From positions 62,001 to 126,000 of the forward strand of contig JBBPII010000013.1 of the NCBI GenBank assembly GCA_038040385.1: a DNA stretch of 64,000 nucleotides, written 5' to 3'. Made by a program: the position numbers and the translations under genes. Each line of letters begins with the position of its first letter. Position 1 is the first letter of the stretch. The notes under the pieces are model-generated. The model searched no databases and was not told the DNA's origin. It saw only the letters and a program-made list of their open reading frames with translations. This document shows, one piece after another, positions 27,644-36,494 of the stretch. The stretch comes from Gilichinskyi gelida. Its GTDB lineage: Bacteria > Acidobacteriota > Thermoanaerobaculia > Gp7-AA8.

Positions 27644-28546
27644 ATGAAAAAGACATTCATTGCCTTAACCGCTCTGTTGCTGGCGGCCGCGGCCGAAGCG
27701 CAGATGTCGGTCCGTTGCGAGTCCTCGGACGGGAAGTACGTGGAGTGCCGCACCAACTCGCTCAATCGAGTGACGTTGTCGAGACAGTTGAGCGATACAT
27801 CGTGCGTCGAGGGGAAGACGTGGGGCTTCCGCGACAACGTGGTGTGGGTCGACCGCGGCTGCCGTGCCGAGTTCGCCGTTGCCGGAATGGCGTACGGCAC
27901 GCCGGTGGCCGCCGATAAGCTCGTGGTCTGCGAGTCGCTCAACAACGGGCGCCACACCTGCCGCGCCGACATCAAAGGCGGCGTGACGCTCACCCGCCAA
28001 CTGAGCGACAACGCGTGCATCCGCGGCAAGTCGTGGGGCATCAACCAGCGCGGCATCTGGGTCGACCAGGGCTGCCGCGCCGAGTTCGCCATGGGCACGG
28101 CCGTCACCGACCGCTACCGGACTCCGAGCAACACGCAGATGTTGGTTTGCGAGTCGCGCAACGGCAACAAGACACGCTGCCCGGTCGACACGTCGATGGG
28201 CGTGCGGCTGACCAAGCGAACCAGCGATCACGCCTGCGCCCTCGGCCGCGACTGGGGCTATGACGAGAACGGCATCTGGGTCACCAACGGCTGCCGCGCG
28301 GAGTTCACGGTGAGCACGTCGGGATACAGCCCGATGACCTCAGCCGCCTCGCGCCCCGCGGTGCTCTGCGAGTCGAAGGACGGCCGCCGCAGCCTCTGCC
28401 CGGCCGACACGACCTTCGGCGTGACGCTGTCGCGCCAGCTCAGCGACAACGATTGCATCCGCAATCAGACGTGGGGCTATGACAGCGGCGGCATCTGGGT
28501 GACCAAGGGCTGCCGCGCGGAGTTCGTGCTGGATACGGTGCGGTAA
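27644..28546 (+). CDS. Exported DUF3011 repeat protein
   Basis: A 300-residue protein with a signal peptide (FIALTALLLAAAAEA) and four DUF3011 repeats of ~65 residues. Each has VRCES.DG..., then a V.L.(R/K)(Q/T).SD..C motif, W(G)(Y/F) and (I/V)WV..GCRAEF. Four conserved Cys per repeat suggest disulphides. The ATG follows GGAGGAACA at normal spacing. DUF3011 proteins are secreted and of unknown role, probably carbohydrate or surface binding. Confidence 0.88.
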   Translation: MKKTFIALTALLLAAAAEAQMSVRCESSDGKYVECRTNSLNRVTLSRQLSDTSCVEGKTWGFRDNVVWVDRGCRAEFAVAGMAYGTPVAADKLVVCESLNNGRHTCRADIKGGVTLTRQLSDNACIRGKSWGINQRGIWVDQGCRAEFAMGTAVTDRYRTPSNTQMLVCESRNGNKTRCPVDTSMGVRLTKRTSDHACALGRDWGYDENGIWVTNGCRAEFTVSTSGYSPMTSAASRPAVLCESKDGRRSLCPADTTFGVTLSRQLSDNDCIRNQTWGYDSGGIWVTKGCRAEFVLDTVR

Positions 28547-28551
28547 ACGCC

Positions 28552-28640
28552 CGTCATCCTGACCCTGAGCGAAGCGAAGGGGAAGGATCTCAGGTTAGGC
28601 AGCCTGAGATCCTTCGTCGTCTGCGCGACTCAGGATGACG
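28552..28640. repeat. Dispersed dyad repeat, GTCATCC-GAGCG family, copy 2
   Basis: CGTCATCCTGA at the left and TCAGGATGACG at the right, with AAGGATCTCAGG / CCTGAGATCCTT as inner arms. It fills the space between the convergent DUF3011 and M3 peptidase genes and may serve as a terminator. Confidence 0.8.
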
Positions 28641-28649
28641 GCTTCGCCG

Positions 28650-30725
28650 TCACATCAATCCGCGCGAGGCCAGCAGCGGCTCCACCTTCGGATCCCGCCC
28701 GCGGAACGCCCGGTACATCGCCGCGGGATCCTGGGTGCCGCCGCGCGAGAGGACCATGTCGCGGAAGCGTTGGCCGTTCGCGCGGGTCATGCCGCCGTGC
28801 TCCTTGAACCAGGCGTACGCGTCCTCGTCGAGCACGTCGCTCCAGAGGTAGGCGTAGTAGCCGGCCGCGTAGCCGCCGCCCCAGATGTGCGAAAAGTACG
28901 TCGTGTGGTACCGCGGCGGAACCTCGGGGACGTCGACGCGGAATCGCTTGAGCGCCTCGGGCTCGAAGGCGTTGGCCTCCTTCGGCGCCGCGTCCGCGGG
29001 CAGCGTATGCCACGCCATGTCCACCAGCGCCGCGGCGAGGTACTCCGTCGTGGAGAAGCCCTGATTGAACTTCGCCGCCTTCTTGATCTTCTCCACCAGC
29101 GCCGCGGGGATCGGCTCGCCGGTCTTGTAGTGCTTCGCATAGTTCGCGAACACCGTCGGCTCAAGCGCCCAATGCTCGTTGAACTGCGAGGGGAACTCGA
29201 CGAAGTCGCGCGGCACACTGCTGCCGGAAAGGCTCGGATAGCGCACGTTGGAGAACATGCTGTGCAGCGCGTGGCCGAACTCGTGGAAGAGTGTCGTCGC
29301 TTCGCTGAACGTCAGCAGCGCCGGCTGCCCGGGCGCGGGCTTGGTGAAGTTCTCGTTGTTGGTGACCACCGGCTTGGTGCCGAAGAGATGGCTCTGGCCG
29401 ACGAAGCCGCTGGCCCACGCGCCGCCGCTCTTGCTGGGGCGTGAGAAGGCGTCGAGGTAGAAGAGCGCCAGCGGCTTGCCGTCAGCCTCGAAGACCTCGA
29501 AGACGCGGACGTCGGGGTGATAGACGGGGATGTCCTTCCGCTCCTTGAACGTCAGCCCATACAGCTTGTTGGCGGCGAAGAAGACGCCGTCGCGCAGCAC
29601 GCGATCGAGCTCGAAGTACGGCCGCACCTGCGACTCGTCGAGGTCGTACTCGCTGCGGCGCAACTGCTCGGCGTAGAACTGCCAGTCCCACGGCGCGATC
29701 TTGGCGCCGGCGATCTTCTCCATTCGCGCCGCCTCGGCGCGCGCCTTTGCCGTCGCCGCCGGGACCATGTCCGTCATCAGCTTGAGCGCTGTCTCGGGCG
29801 ACTTGGCCATCTCGTCGTCGAGATTGAACTGGGCGTAGTTGGAGAATCCGAGGAGCTTGGCGCGTTGCGCGCGGAGCTGCGCCAGGCGGGCGACGATGGC
29901 CGTCACGTCGTTCTCGCCGCCGTGGTTGCCGCGCTGCGACGACGCGGTGAACAGCCGCTCGCGGAGCGCGCGGTCCTTGATGTAGGTGTCGGGTGGCTGC
30001 TGCGTGGTGTTCTGCAGCGTGATCACCCACTTCCCTTCCAGCCCGCGGTCCTTCGCCTTCTGTGCCGCGGCGGCGATGTCGCTCTCCGGCAGGCCGTCGA
30101 GCAGCGCCTTGTCGTCGATGACGACGGCGGAGGCGTTGGTGTCGGCGAGCACCTTCTTGCGGAAGTCGTTGGTGAGCGTGGACTGCTCTTTGTTCAACGC
30201 GCGCAGCGCGTTCTTGTCCGCCTCTGACAGCAGCGCGCCGGAGCGGACGAAGTTGCGATAGGTGCGCTCCACGAGCTGCTTCTGTTCGGCGTCGAGCTTC
30301 AGCGCCTCGCGCTGGTCGTAAATCGCCTTCACCCGCGCGAAGAGTTTCGGATTGAGATTGATCGCATCGCGGTGCGCGGCCTGCTTCGGCGCCAGTTCCG
30401 TCTGCACCTTCTGGATGGTCGGATTGGTATTCGACTGCGCCAGCCCGCCGAAGACGCGCTGCACGCGCCGCAGCAGCTCGCCGGTGCGCTCCATGGCCTC
30501 GATGGTGTTGGCGAAGGTGGGCGGCGCCTCGCTGTCGGCGATGGCGTTCATCTCCGCCAGCTCCTGCTTCATCCCCTCCTCGATGGCCGGCTGGAAGTGG
30601 CTGTCCTGGATCTTGTCGAAGGGCGGCGCCTGATACGGGAGGCTGCTGGCGGTGAAGAAGGGATTGGTGTCGTCGGCCTGCGCGACGGCGCAGACCAGGG
30701 TCAGCGCGATCATGATTTTCTTCAT
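28650..30725 (-). CDS. M3-family metallopeptidase (peptidyl-dipeptidase Dcp / oligopeptidase A-like)
   Basis: A 691-residue protein with a signal peptide (IMIALTLVCAVAQA), so periplasmic. The zinc motif HEFGHALHSM (HExxH with a downstream Glu) is intact, and the large helical N-terminal part and the FVEFPSQFNEHWALE segment are as in Dcp. Length matches the Dcp family. It cuts dipeptides from, or hydrolyses, short peptides. No operon partner; the next upstream gene is divergent. Confidence 0.95.
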   Translation of the reverse strand: MKKIMIALTLVCAVAQADDTNPFFTASSLPYQAPPFDKIQDSHFQPAIEEGMKQELAEMNAIADSEAPPTFANTIEAMERTGELLRRVQRVFGGLAQSNTNPTIQKVQTELAPKQAAHRDAINLNPKLFARVKAIYDQREALKLDAEQKQLVERTYRNFVRSGALLSEADKNALRALNKEQSTLTNDFRKKVLADTNASAVVIDDKALLDGLPESDIAAAAQKAKDRGLEGKWVITLQNTTQQPPDTYIKDRALRERLFTASSQRGNHGGENDVTAIVARLAQLRAQRAKLLGFSNYAQFNLDDEMAKSPETALKLMTDMVPAATAKARAEAARMEKIAGAKIAPWDWQFYAEQLRRSEYDLDESQVRPYFELDRVLRDGVFFAANKLYGLTFKERKDIPVYHPDVRVFEVFEADGKPLALFYLDAFSRPSKSGGAWASGFVGQSHLFGTKPVVTNNENFTKPAPGQPALLTFSEATTLFHEFGHALHSMFSNVRYPSLSGSSVPRDFVEFPSQFNEHWALEPTVFANYAKHYKTGEPIPAALVEKIKKAAKFNQGFSTTEYLAAALVDMAWHTLPADAAPKEANAFEPEALKRFRVDVPEVPPRYHTTYFSHIWGGGYAAGYYAYLWSDVLDEDAYAWFKEHGGMTRANGQRFRDMVLSRGGTQDPAAMYRAFRGRDPKVEPLLASRGLM

Positions 30726-30790
30726 GGCCGCAGAGGATACGACACTGCGGCGAAGGTTCTTTCGTCACAATGGTGTGTCTAAGCCACAGT

Positions 30791-30883
30791 GGAACGCTGG
30801 CGTCCCGCCGGCTGGCCAGCAGGCGTCCTCGCCTGCGCGGCGGCGAGACGCCGACGGGCCAGCCGCCGGGACGGCGGCGTTCC
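30791..30883. repeat. GGAACGC...GCGTTCC palindrome, left flank copy
   Basis: The arms GGAACGCTGGCGTCCCGCCG and CGGGACGGCGGCGTTCC enclose inner palindromes (CAGGCGTCC / GGCGAGACGCC). It shares its arms with 32932-33031, so the gene 30901-32931 is bracketed by two copies, both in the same outline. Confidence 0.8.
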
Positions 30884-30900
30884 TTCAGAAGGAGGCCCCC

Positions 30901-32931
30901 ATGAAGCGAATCCTCGCCGCGATCCTCATCGCCGCCGCCTGCCCACTTGCTCTCGCCCAAAGCGAGCCGGAGCAGACCGCCACCGCCTCCCACGTCACCC
31001 TCCCCCTCGCCGAGTACGACCGCCTCCGCGCGCCCGACCGCCCGGAGAGCATCACCGTGGTCGACACGCTCCTGCTGTCCGGCACCTTCAAGGAGCGCAA
31101 CCTCACCGTCACCTTCACCGGCAAGAGCGTCGGGAAGCGCGTGGCCACGCCGGTGCTGGGGACGGCCAGCGGCCTGGTGATCTGGGGCTGCAGCGGCAGC
31201 GCGGTGATCAGCCGCGGCGACGACGCCTTCCGCATCACGCCGCTGGCCGACTCCTTCACCGCGACGTGCAAGGTCGCGGCGCCGGGCAGCGATCGCCTCG
31301 AGCTGAGCGGGACGCGCGACGTCCTGGCCATCGCCTCCTCGGTCGGCGACGGCGAGCTCGTCGCCGGCGACCGCGGCGGCGACGGCACGCACGCCTACTC
31401 ACTGGTGCGCCAGAGCGCCGGCGGCGCGCAGAACATCCCGCCCACCGCCACCGGGCACTACCTGATCACCCTCCTCCCCGACGAGACCCGTTTCCGCTAC
31501 GCAATCGAGGTCCACAATCCGAATCGCAGCCGCTGGCCGTTTGAAGTGCGCCTCCGCTCCGGCGAACATCTGCAGCAGGTCGACGCCGTCGCGCCGTACG
31601 AGATCGTCGACGGCGCGTACCGCTTCGACCTCCCGCCCGGCGACACTACCCTCGTCCTCACCGGCCAGCTTACCGGCGACACTTTCGTCCCGCCGGTCGA
31701 CGCCAGCCTGCAGTACCTGACCATCGAGAACCATCCCATCGTCCGCCCAGTCATCGACGGCGCGGTCCGGCGCATCAGCGCCGCCGAAGCCGGCGTCCCC
31801 ATCCAGTTCCGCGGGCCACAAGCGTTCCTTCTGGGCAAGGGCGAATCGCTGAAATGGAAGAAGACGAAGCTCGAGGTGCTGCACACCGTCAGCTACGCGC
31901 TCACCGGCGCGCGGCATACGTTCTTCGTCCCCGCCGAGGGTGCCGTGCTCGGCGAGAGCGTCTTCGCCATCGACAACCAGGGCGCCTCGGACGTGAAGCT
32001 GCCGCTGCGGCCGGAGCCGACGTACGCCAGCATCGAGAACGAGCCGCTGCTGATGACCAAGGGCCCCGACGGCAAGCTGACCGTGCCGCTGTCCGCGGGC
32101 AAGCAGCAGGTGCTGGTGCAGCACCGGCAGGGCATCAAACACATCCTCGGATTCGGCGTCGGACGCCTGGTCGTCCCGCAGCTCAGCGTGCCGGCGACCT
32201 CGCTCTTCGCCACCATCAACTATCCGCGCCAGTGGTACCCGCTCGTGCAGTCGTTCTCCACCCGGACGCGCTTCTGGCGGCCATCGACGGAGATGATGCT
32301 GATCTTCCTCGCGCTGTTCCTCTGGACGGAGCGCCTCCTCGCCTGGCTGACGATTCCGTTGCGGAAGCGGCTGGTGATGGCGGCGCTGATCGCCGCAGCG
32401 GCGGCGTCGTTCGATCTGATCGCCGGCCTCGCCGCGTTGGCGAACGCGTTCCTCACCATCGCCTGGCTCATCCCGCAGTTCAAGAAGGAGAAGTGGACGT
32501 GGATCAAGGGCTTCGTGTCCACGGCCATCGTCGGCGCCGGCCTGCTGGTCTTGATCGTCATGGTCGGCGGTCAGAAGAAGATCATGCCCGTCAGCACGGT
32601 GGATCAGATGTCACGCTCCGACAGTTACAAGGTCAACGCGTTCAACGCGCCGGCGCGGAAAGCCGAAGAGGCCAACGCCAACTACCAGGGCCTGCCCGCG
32701 CGATTCGAGATCCCCGCCGGCGTGCGCCAATCCGTTTTCGACCAGGAGATGCTCTCCACCGACCGCGAGCACGCCGTCACCGTCGTCCTCGTGTCGTCGA
32801 CGATCGTCTGGCTTCTCGGCGTGGCTTTCCTCGCGTCGGCGATCCTCGCGCTGTGGAAATCCCGCCGCGCGCTGGCGGCGGGACTTCGAGCGCGATTGGC
32901 GACGGCAGCGGCGCCGACGACGGCAGTTTAA
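30901..32931 (+). CDS. Large membrane protein with beta-rich exported domain, unknown function
   Basis: A 676-residue protein with a signal peptide (ILAAILIAAACPLALAQ). Residues ~25-460 are an extracytoplasmic beta-rich part with duplicated-looking segments (TLLLSGTFKERNLTVTFTGKS; TTLVLTGQLTGDTF). Four TMs follow around 470-560 and one near 615-640 (VVLVSSTIVWLLGVAFLAS), with a periplasmic section between. GGAGG precedes the ATG. A longer upstream frame exists but crosses the palindrome and the divergent M3 promoter. I do not recognise the family. It stands alone between two palindromes. Confidence 0.7.
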   Translation: MKRILAAILIAAACPLALAQSEPEQTATASHVTLPLAEYDRLRAPDRPESITVVDTLLLSGTFKERNLTVTFTGKSVGKRVATPVLGTASGLVIWGCSGSAVISRGDDAFRITPLADSFTATCKVAAPGSDRLELSGTRDVLAIASSVGDGELVAGDRGGDGTHAYSLVRQSAGGAQNIPPTATGHYLITLLPDETRFRYAIEVHNPNRSRWPFEVRLRSGEHLQQVDAVAPYEIVDGAYRFDLPPGDTTLVLTGQLTGDTFVPPVDASLQYLTIENHPIVRPVIDGAVRRISAAEAGVPIQFRGPQAFLLGKGESLKWKKTKLEVLHTVSYALTGARHTFFVPAEGAVLGESVFAIDNQGASDVKLPLRPEPTYASIENEPLLMTKGPDGKLTVPLSAGKQQVLVQHRQGIKHILGFGVGRLVVPQLSVPATSLFATINYPRQWYPLVQSFSTRTRFWRPSTEMMLIFLALFLWTERLLAWLTIPLRKRLVMAALIAAAAASFDLIAGLAALANAFLTIAWLIPQFKKEKWTWIKGFVSTAIVGAGLLVLIVMVGGQKKIMPVSTVDQMSRSDSYKVNAFNAPARKAEEANANYQGLPARFEIPAGVRQSVFDQEMLSTDREHAVTVVLVSSTIVWLLGVAFLASAILALWKSRRALAAGLRARLATAAAPTTAV

Positions 32932-33031
32932 GGAGCGCCGGCGTCCCGCCGGCTGGCTGGGCGCCGTCCCGGCGCCCGTTGACCGGCGGCGGGACGCCGC
33001 CGGGCCAGCCGCCGAGGACGGCGGCGCTCCA
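32932..33031. repeat. GGAGCGC...GCGCTCC palindrome, right flank copy
   Basis: Begins on the base after the stop codon of the preceding gene and ends 3 bases before the convergent stop. GGAGCGCCGGCGTCCCGCCG pairs with CGAGGACGGCGGCGCTCC, with inner GGGCGCCGTCCCGGCGCCC. Likely terminator-like for both genes. Confidence 0.82.
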
Positions 33032-33033
33032 CG

Positions 33034-34053
33034 TCACTCAAGTCCCAGCATCTTCCGCACGTTCGCCGCGACTTCCTCGGCGGCCGGCGGGCTGTAGTTC
33101 GCCAGGACGATGATCTGCCAGTCGCCGCCGCTCTCCACGGCCGCGTTGATGCCCGGCGCGCCGCCGCCGATGCCGAGGCCGTCCTTCGGCAGGGTCATTA
33201 CCAGACGCAGGAGATCCTCGCCCGTGGAGTATCCGCCGCCGGCCGAGGAGCCGCGTCCCGGCAGGGTGTAGATGTTGGAGTGCCCCTCGGAGTAGCCGGT
33301 GGCGCGGCGCGGCACGATGTCGTCGGGCGTGTAGCTGTCGGTCGACGTCATCCCCGCGGGTTTGAAGATGTGCTCGCGCACGTAGTCGTAGTAGCTCACC
33401 CCGCTGAGCTTCTCGATCACCAGGCCGAGGACGATGTAGCCGGCGTTCGAATAGCGCTGCTGCGCGCCCGGCTCGAAGAGCAGCGGTTTGTCGACGAAGA
33501 ACGGCAGGTAATCGGCAAGCGTGCGGATGCGATTCTTCGGCGCCGCCTGGTACTCCGGCCCGAAGAAGTCGCCGAGGCCGGAGCGATGCTCCATCATCTG
33601 TTTGATGGTGATGCGGTCGGCGATGGGCGACGGATAGTCCGGCAGGTACGTCCGCAGCGTCTTGTCGAAGTCGAGCTTGCCGGCGTCGCGGAGCTGCTTG
33701 AGCGCCAGGCCGGTGAAGAACTTGTTGATGGAGCCGAGGTTGTACTTCGTATCGTAGGTGTTCGGAACGCTCCACTCCTTGTTGGCCATGCCGTACGACT
33801 TGAAGAACAGCGGCTTCCCGTTGCGCGCCAGGAGCACCGTGCCGGAGAAGAGATCGCGGGCGACGAGGGCGTCGAGGTAGGCGCCGAGGGCGCGGACGCG
33901 CGCGTCGTCGGTCGGCTCGGACGGCGCCGTCAGCTTCGGCCAGTCGCGCGTGCGATCCTCGTCCTGCCCGCCGCCGGCGCGGACGATGACGCGCTTGGGC
34001 TGCTGGGCAAGAAGGGAGCTGGCGAGGAGGAGGAGGGGTATCAGTTTTCTCAT
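33034..34053 (-). CDS. Serine hydrolase, class C beta-lactamase-related
   Basis: A 339-residue protein with a signal peptide (LIPLLLLASSLLAQ). SxxK is GSINKFF, the second motif is YSNAGY, and GGGYSTGEDL fits the third region, so the penicillin-binding/esterase fold is complete. The start MRKLIPLL gives the signal peptide directly; an upstream in-frame ATG at 34125 reads through untranslated sequence. It could be a D-aminopeptidase, esterase or beta-lactamase-like enzyme; which is not known. Confidence 0.9.
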   Translation of the reverse strand: MRKLIPLLLLASSLLAQQPKRVIVRAGGGQDEDRTRDWPKLTAPSEPTDDARVRALGAYLDALVARDLFSGTVLLARNGKPLFFKSYGMANKEWSVPNTYDTKYNLGSINKFFTGLALKQLRDAGKLDFDKTLRTYLPDYPSPIADRITIKQMMEHRSGLGDFFGPEYQAAPKNRIRTLADYLPFFVDKPLLFEPGAQQRYSNAGYIVLGLVIEKLSGVSYYDYVREHIFKPAGMTSTDSYTPDDIVPRRATGYSEGHSNIYTLPGRGSSAGGGYSTGEDLLRLVMTLPKDGLGIGGGAPGINAAVESGGDWQIIVLANYSPPAAEEVAANVRKMLGLE

Positions 34054-34096
34054 GCTCTTAACGTACGGGGGAGTCGTTAAGAAGTGATGAAGCCCT

Positions 34097-34198
34097 CTAC
34101 AGTTCGTCGTCGGGGATATCGGCAAGCCTCATCAGATGGTGCAGCAGTCCTGGCTTGAGAGACTGATTCCCATGCACGGCGCCGGAGATCTTTTTCAA
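34097..34198 (-). pseudogene. Truncated HicA toxin remnant
   Basis: A TTG overlapping the HicB stop begins a 33-codon frame KKISGAVHGNQSLKPG..., ending LADIPDDEL. The second half matches the C-terminal third of HicA toxins (PVHGN..LKPGTL...), but the N-terminal strand-helix part with the catalytic GSHH-type His is missing. It is probably a deleted toxin gene. Confidence 0.55.
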
Positions 34199-34398
34199 AC
34201 GGCAATCTCGATGACTCGGGCGGAAGCCTCATCGGATGGCCGATCGACGTCGACAGACAGGCAGCCTTCGACTGCCTCATAGAGATTCTGAAGAAGCTCC
34301 TCGAAAGTCTCTCCCTGAGTTGCACAGCCGGGAATGGCGGGAACTTCGGCCCAGTAGCCGCCTTCCGCCTCCTCATGAATCACGACTTTCACTTTCAT
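34195..34398 (-). CDS. HicB-family antitoxin
   Basis: A 67-residue protein with the HicB partial RNase H fold: EAEGGYWAEVPAIPGCATQGETFEELLQNLYEAVEG. It lacks a C-terminal DNA-binding helix, as in short HicB proteins. The usual partner HicA is reduced to a short remnant at 34097-34198, so this antitoxin appears to be orphaned. Confidence 0.9.
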   Translation of the reverse strand: MKVKVVIHEEAEGGYWAEVPAIPGCATQGETFEELLQNLYEAVEGCLSVDVDRPSDEASARVIEIAV

Positions 34399-34434
34399 TT
34401 TTCGATCCTCCAGACGAGACGTGGAACTCTCAGT

Positions 34435-35712
34435 TTAGTGTGAAGGCAGCGTGAACCGCACCACCGCACCGCCGCCCTCCCGGTTCCCCGCCGAGATCGT
34501 GCCGCCGTGCAGGCGCACCAGCTCACGCGCGATCGCCAATCCGAGGCCGGAGCCGCCGCCCTCGGCGCGGGAGCGGGAGGCGTCGGCGCGGTAGAAGCGG
34601 TCGAAGACACGCGGGAGGTCGGCGGGGGGGAAGCCCGGGCCGTCGTCGGCGACGGAGACGGCGCCGTCGCTGGCTTCCACGACGATCGACGTCCGTGCGT
34701 AGCGGATGGCGTTTGCCAGCAGATTGCGCAGGATTTGGCCGAGGCGGGCGGGATCGGCGCGCACGCGAAGCGAGGGATCGACGGCCACGCGGATGGCGAC
34801 GTCGCGCGCTTGCGCGCGGACTCCGTCGACGGCCGCGGCCACGACCTCCGCCAGCGCGACGTCCGACAGCTCGAGGCGGAGCTGCCCGGCGTCGCTGAGC
34901 GAGAGCTGCTGCAGGTCGTCGACGAGGCGCGACAGCGCGGCGACGTCCTCCCCGATCGACGCCAGATCGGCCGGCGCCATGCCATCCTGGGCCGCCTCGA
35001 TCGCGCAGCGGATGTTCGTCAGCGGCGTGCGCAGCTCGTGCGCCACGTCGCTGACCATCTGCCGGCGCGCCTGCTCGTTCCGCTCGAGCGCCTCGGACAT
35101 GGCGTTGAACGCCGCGGCCAGCTCGTGGACCTCGTCGCGACCGGCGACCGGAATGCGCGGCCCGCGTTCGCCTCTCGCGATGGCCCGCGCCGCGCCGGTG
35201 AGGGCCTCGATCGGCGCGAAGAGGCGGCGCAGCATCACCGCGGTGAGCGCCATGCCGGCGAGTGCGGCGGCGATGGTGGCAATCAGCAGCGAGCGCCCGA
35301 CGGCGCTGGCAAACAGCGCGCGGGCGGGCGGGCCGGGGCGGGGCAAGAAGTACGCGGTGCCGCCCGGTACCGGATACGCGTTTCCGTGCAGCTCGATGGC
35401 AATCATCTCCCCGCCGCGCTTTTGGCGGACTTGCAGCCCGTCGGGGAAGAGCCGCAGCTCAGCCTGCGCCAGCTCCGGCGGGTTGGCGGCGATGATCTTG
35501 CCGTCGCTGCGGACGACGAGCGTCTGGAAGTTCTCGAGGCGCGCGTGCACGTCGCGGCGGATGACGGCCGCGGCGGCGTTCATCTCCGCGGCGCTCTTCA
35601 ATCGCAGTGCGCGGTCGAACTCCGTCCGCGCGGTGAGCTGCGAGGTCACGGCCACGGCGACGATGGCCAGCAGCAACACGACCGACACCACGAGCAGGAC
35701 GCGCCGCCTCAC
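34435..35712 (-). CDS. Sensor histidine kinase, HAMP type
   Basis: A 425-residue kinase: TM1 (~6-25), a periplasmic sensor loop (~26-135), TM2 (~140-160), HAMP, H-box SDVAHELRTPLTN, N-box LRNLLANAIRYA and G-boxes DDGPGF and GSGLGLAIA. The start is GTG and overlaps the response-regulator stop as GTGA. It is paired with the OmpR-type regulator upstream. The signal is unknown; the downstream genes are HicB and a serine hydrolase. Confidence 0.94.
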   Translation of the reverse strand: MRRRVLLVVSVVLLLAIVAVAVTSQLTARTEFDRALRLKSAAEMNAAAAVIRRDVHARLENFQTLVVRSDGKIIAANPPELAQAELRLFPDGLQVRQKRGGEMIAIELHGNAYPVPGGTAYFLPRPGPPARALFASAVGRSLLIATIAAALAGMALTAVMLRRLFAPIEALTGAARAIARGERGPRIPVAGRDEVHELAAAFNAMSEALERNEQARRQMVSDVAHELRTPLTNIRCAIEAAQDGMAPADLASIGEDVAALSRLVDDLQQLSLSDAGQLRLELSDVALAEVVAAAVDGVRAQARDVAIRVAVDPSLRVRADPARLGQILRNLLANAIRYARTSIVVEASDGAVSVADDGPGFPPADLPRVFDRFYRADASRSRAEGGGSGLGLAIARELVRLHGGTISAGNREGGGAVVRFTLPSH

Positions 35713-36392
35713 GCCCGCTCCATCCGGTAGCCGGCGCCGAAGACGGTGACGATGGCCTCCCCCGCGTCGCCGAGCTTGCGGCGCAGATTCATGATGTGCA
35801 CGTCGACGGTGCGATCGAGGCCGTCGTAGTCGTCGCCGAAGGCGTTGCGAATGAGTTGCTCGCGGGTGACGGTGCGCCCCGCCGCCCGAGCCAGCGCATC
35901 GAGGAGGCGAAACTCGGTCGGCGTGAGCGCGACCTCCCGCCCCTCCACAGTCACCGCCCGCCGTCCGCCGTCGATGGTGATGCGACCCATGGTCAGAGTG
36001 TCGGTCGCCGCCGGCGCACGGCGGAAGACCGCGCGCACCCGCGCCATCAGCTCGCGCGGGCTGAAGGGCTTGGTGACGTAGTCGTCCGCGCCGACGTCGA
36101 GCCCGCGCAGTTTGTCCTCCTCGGTCGAGCGGGCGGTGACAAAGATGATCGGCGTCGGCGACGCGGCTCGGATGGCGCGGCAGATCTCGATGCCGTCGCC
36201 CCCCGGGAGGAGGATGTCGAGAATGACGAGATGCGCGTCGCGCGCCGCGGCAACCGCCTCGTCGCCGCGCCCGACGCCGACGACGTCGAATCCCTCATGG
36301 CGGAGGTAGAGCTCGATCGTGGAACGAATCTTCGGGTCATCTTCCACTACCAGCACGCGGCGCCGCACGCGGGCATCGTAGCCGGTGGTCAT
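35709..36392 (-). CDS. OmpR/PhoB-family response regulator
   Basis: A 227-residue protein with a receiver (acidic pair in VVEDDP, phospho-Asp in LVILDILLP, Lys in DYVTKPFSP) and a winged helix (EVALTPTEFRLLDAL, DRTVDVHIMNLRRKL, VFGAGYRME). First gene of a two-gene operon with the kinase. A GTG start at V9 is possible, but the ATG fits. Confidence 0.95.
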   Translation of the reverse strand: MTTGYDARVRRRVLVVEDDPKIRSTIELYLRHEGFDVVGVGRGDEAVAAARDAHLVILDILLPGGDGIEICRAIRAASPTPIIFVTARSTEEDKLRGLDVGADDYVTKPFSPRELMARVRAVFRRAPAATDTLTMGRITIDGGRRAVTVEGREVALTPTEFRLLDALARAAGRTVTREQLIRNAFGDDYDGLDRTVDVHIMNLRRKLGDAGEAIVTVFGAGYRMERA

Positions 36393-36423
36393 GAAGAAGT
36401 GATGAAGGGGCGACCCTCATCCG

Positions 36424-36494
36424 CCGCTTCGCGGCACCTTCTCCCGCAAGCGGGAGAAGGACAACCTGGCCCCTCTCCCGCGGTCAGCGGGAGA
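36424..36494. repeat. CTCTCCCGC...GCGGGAGAG palindromes
   Basis: Two adjacent palindromes, CCTTCTCCCG/CGGGAGAAGG (36438-36461) and CCCTCTCCCG/CGGGAGAGGG (36471-36497), fill the gap between the XRE regulator and the OmpR-type regulator. The end of the second covers the XRE stop region. Likely dispersed repeats of yet another family. Confidence 0.7.

Noticed and set aside
30652..30900. Upstream extension of the membrane protein gene at 30901
   Set aside because: It crosses the divergent M3 gene start and a palindrome, and the signal peptide with GGAGG begins at 30901.
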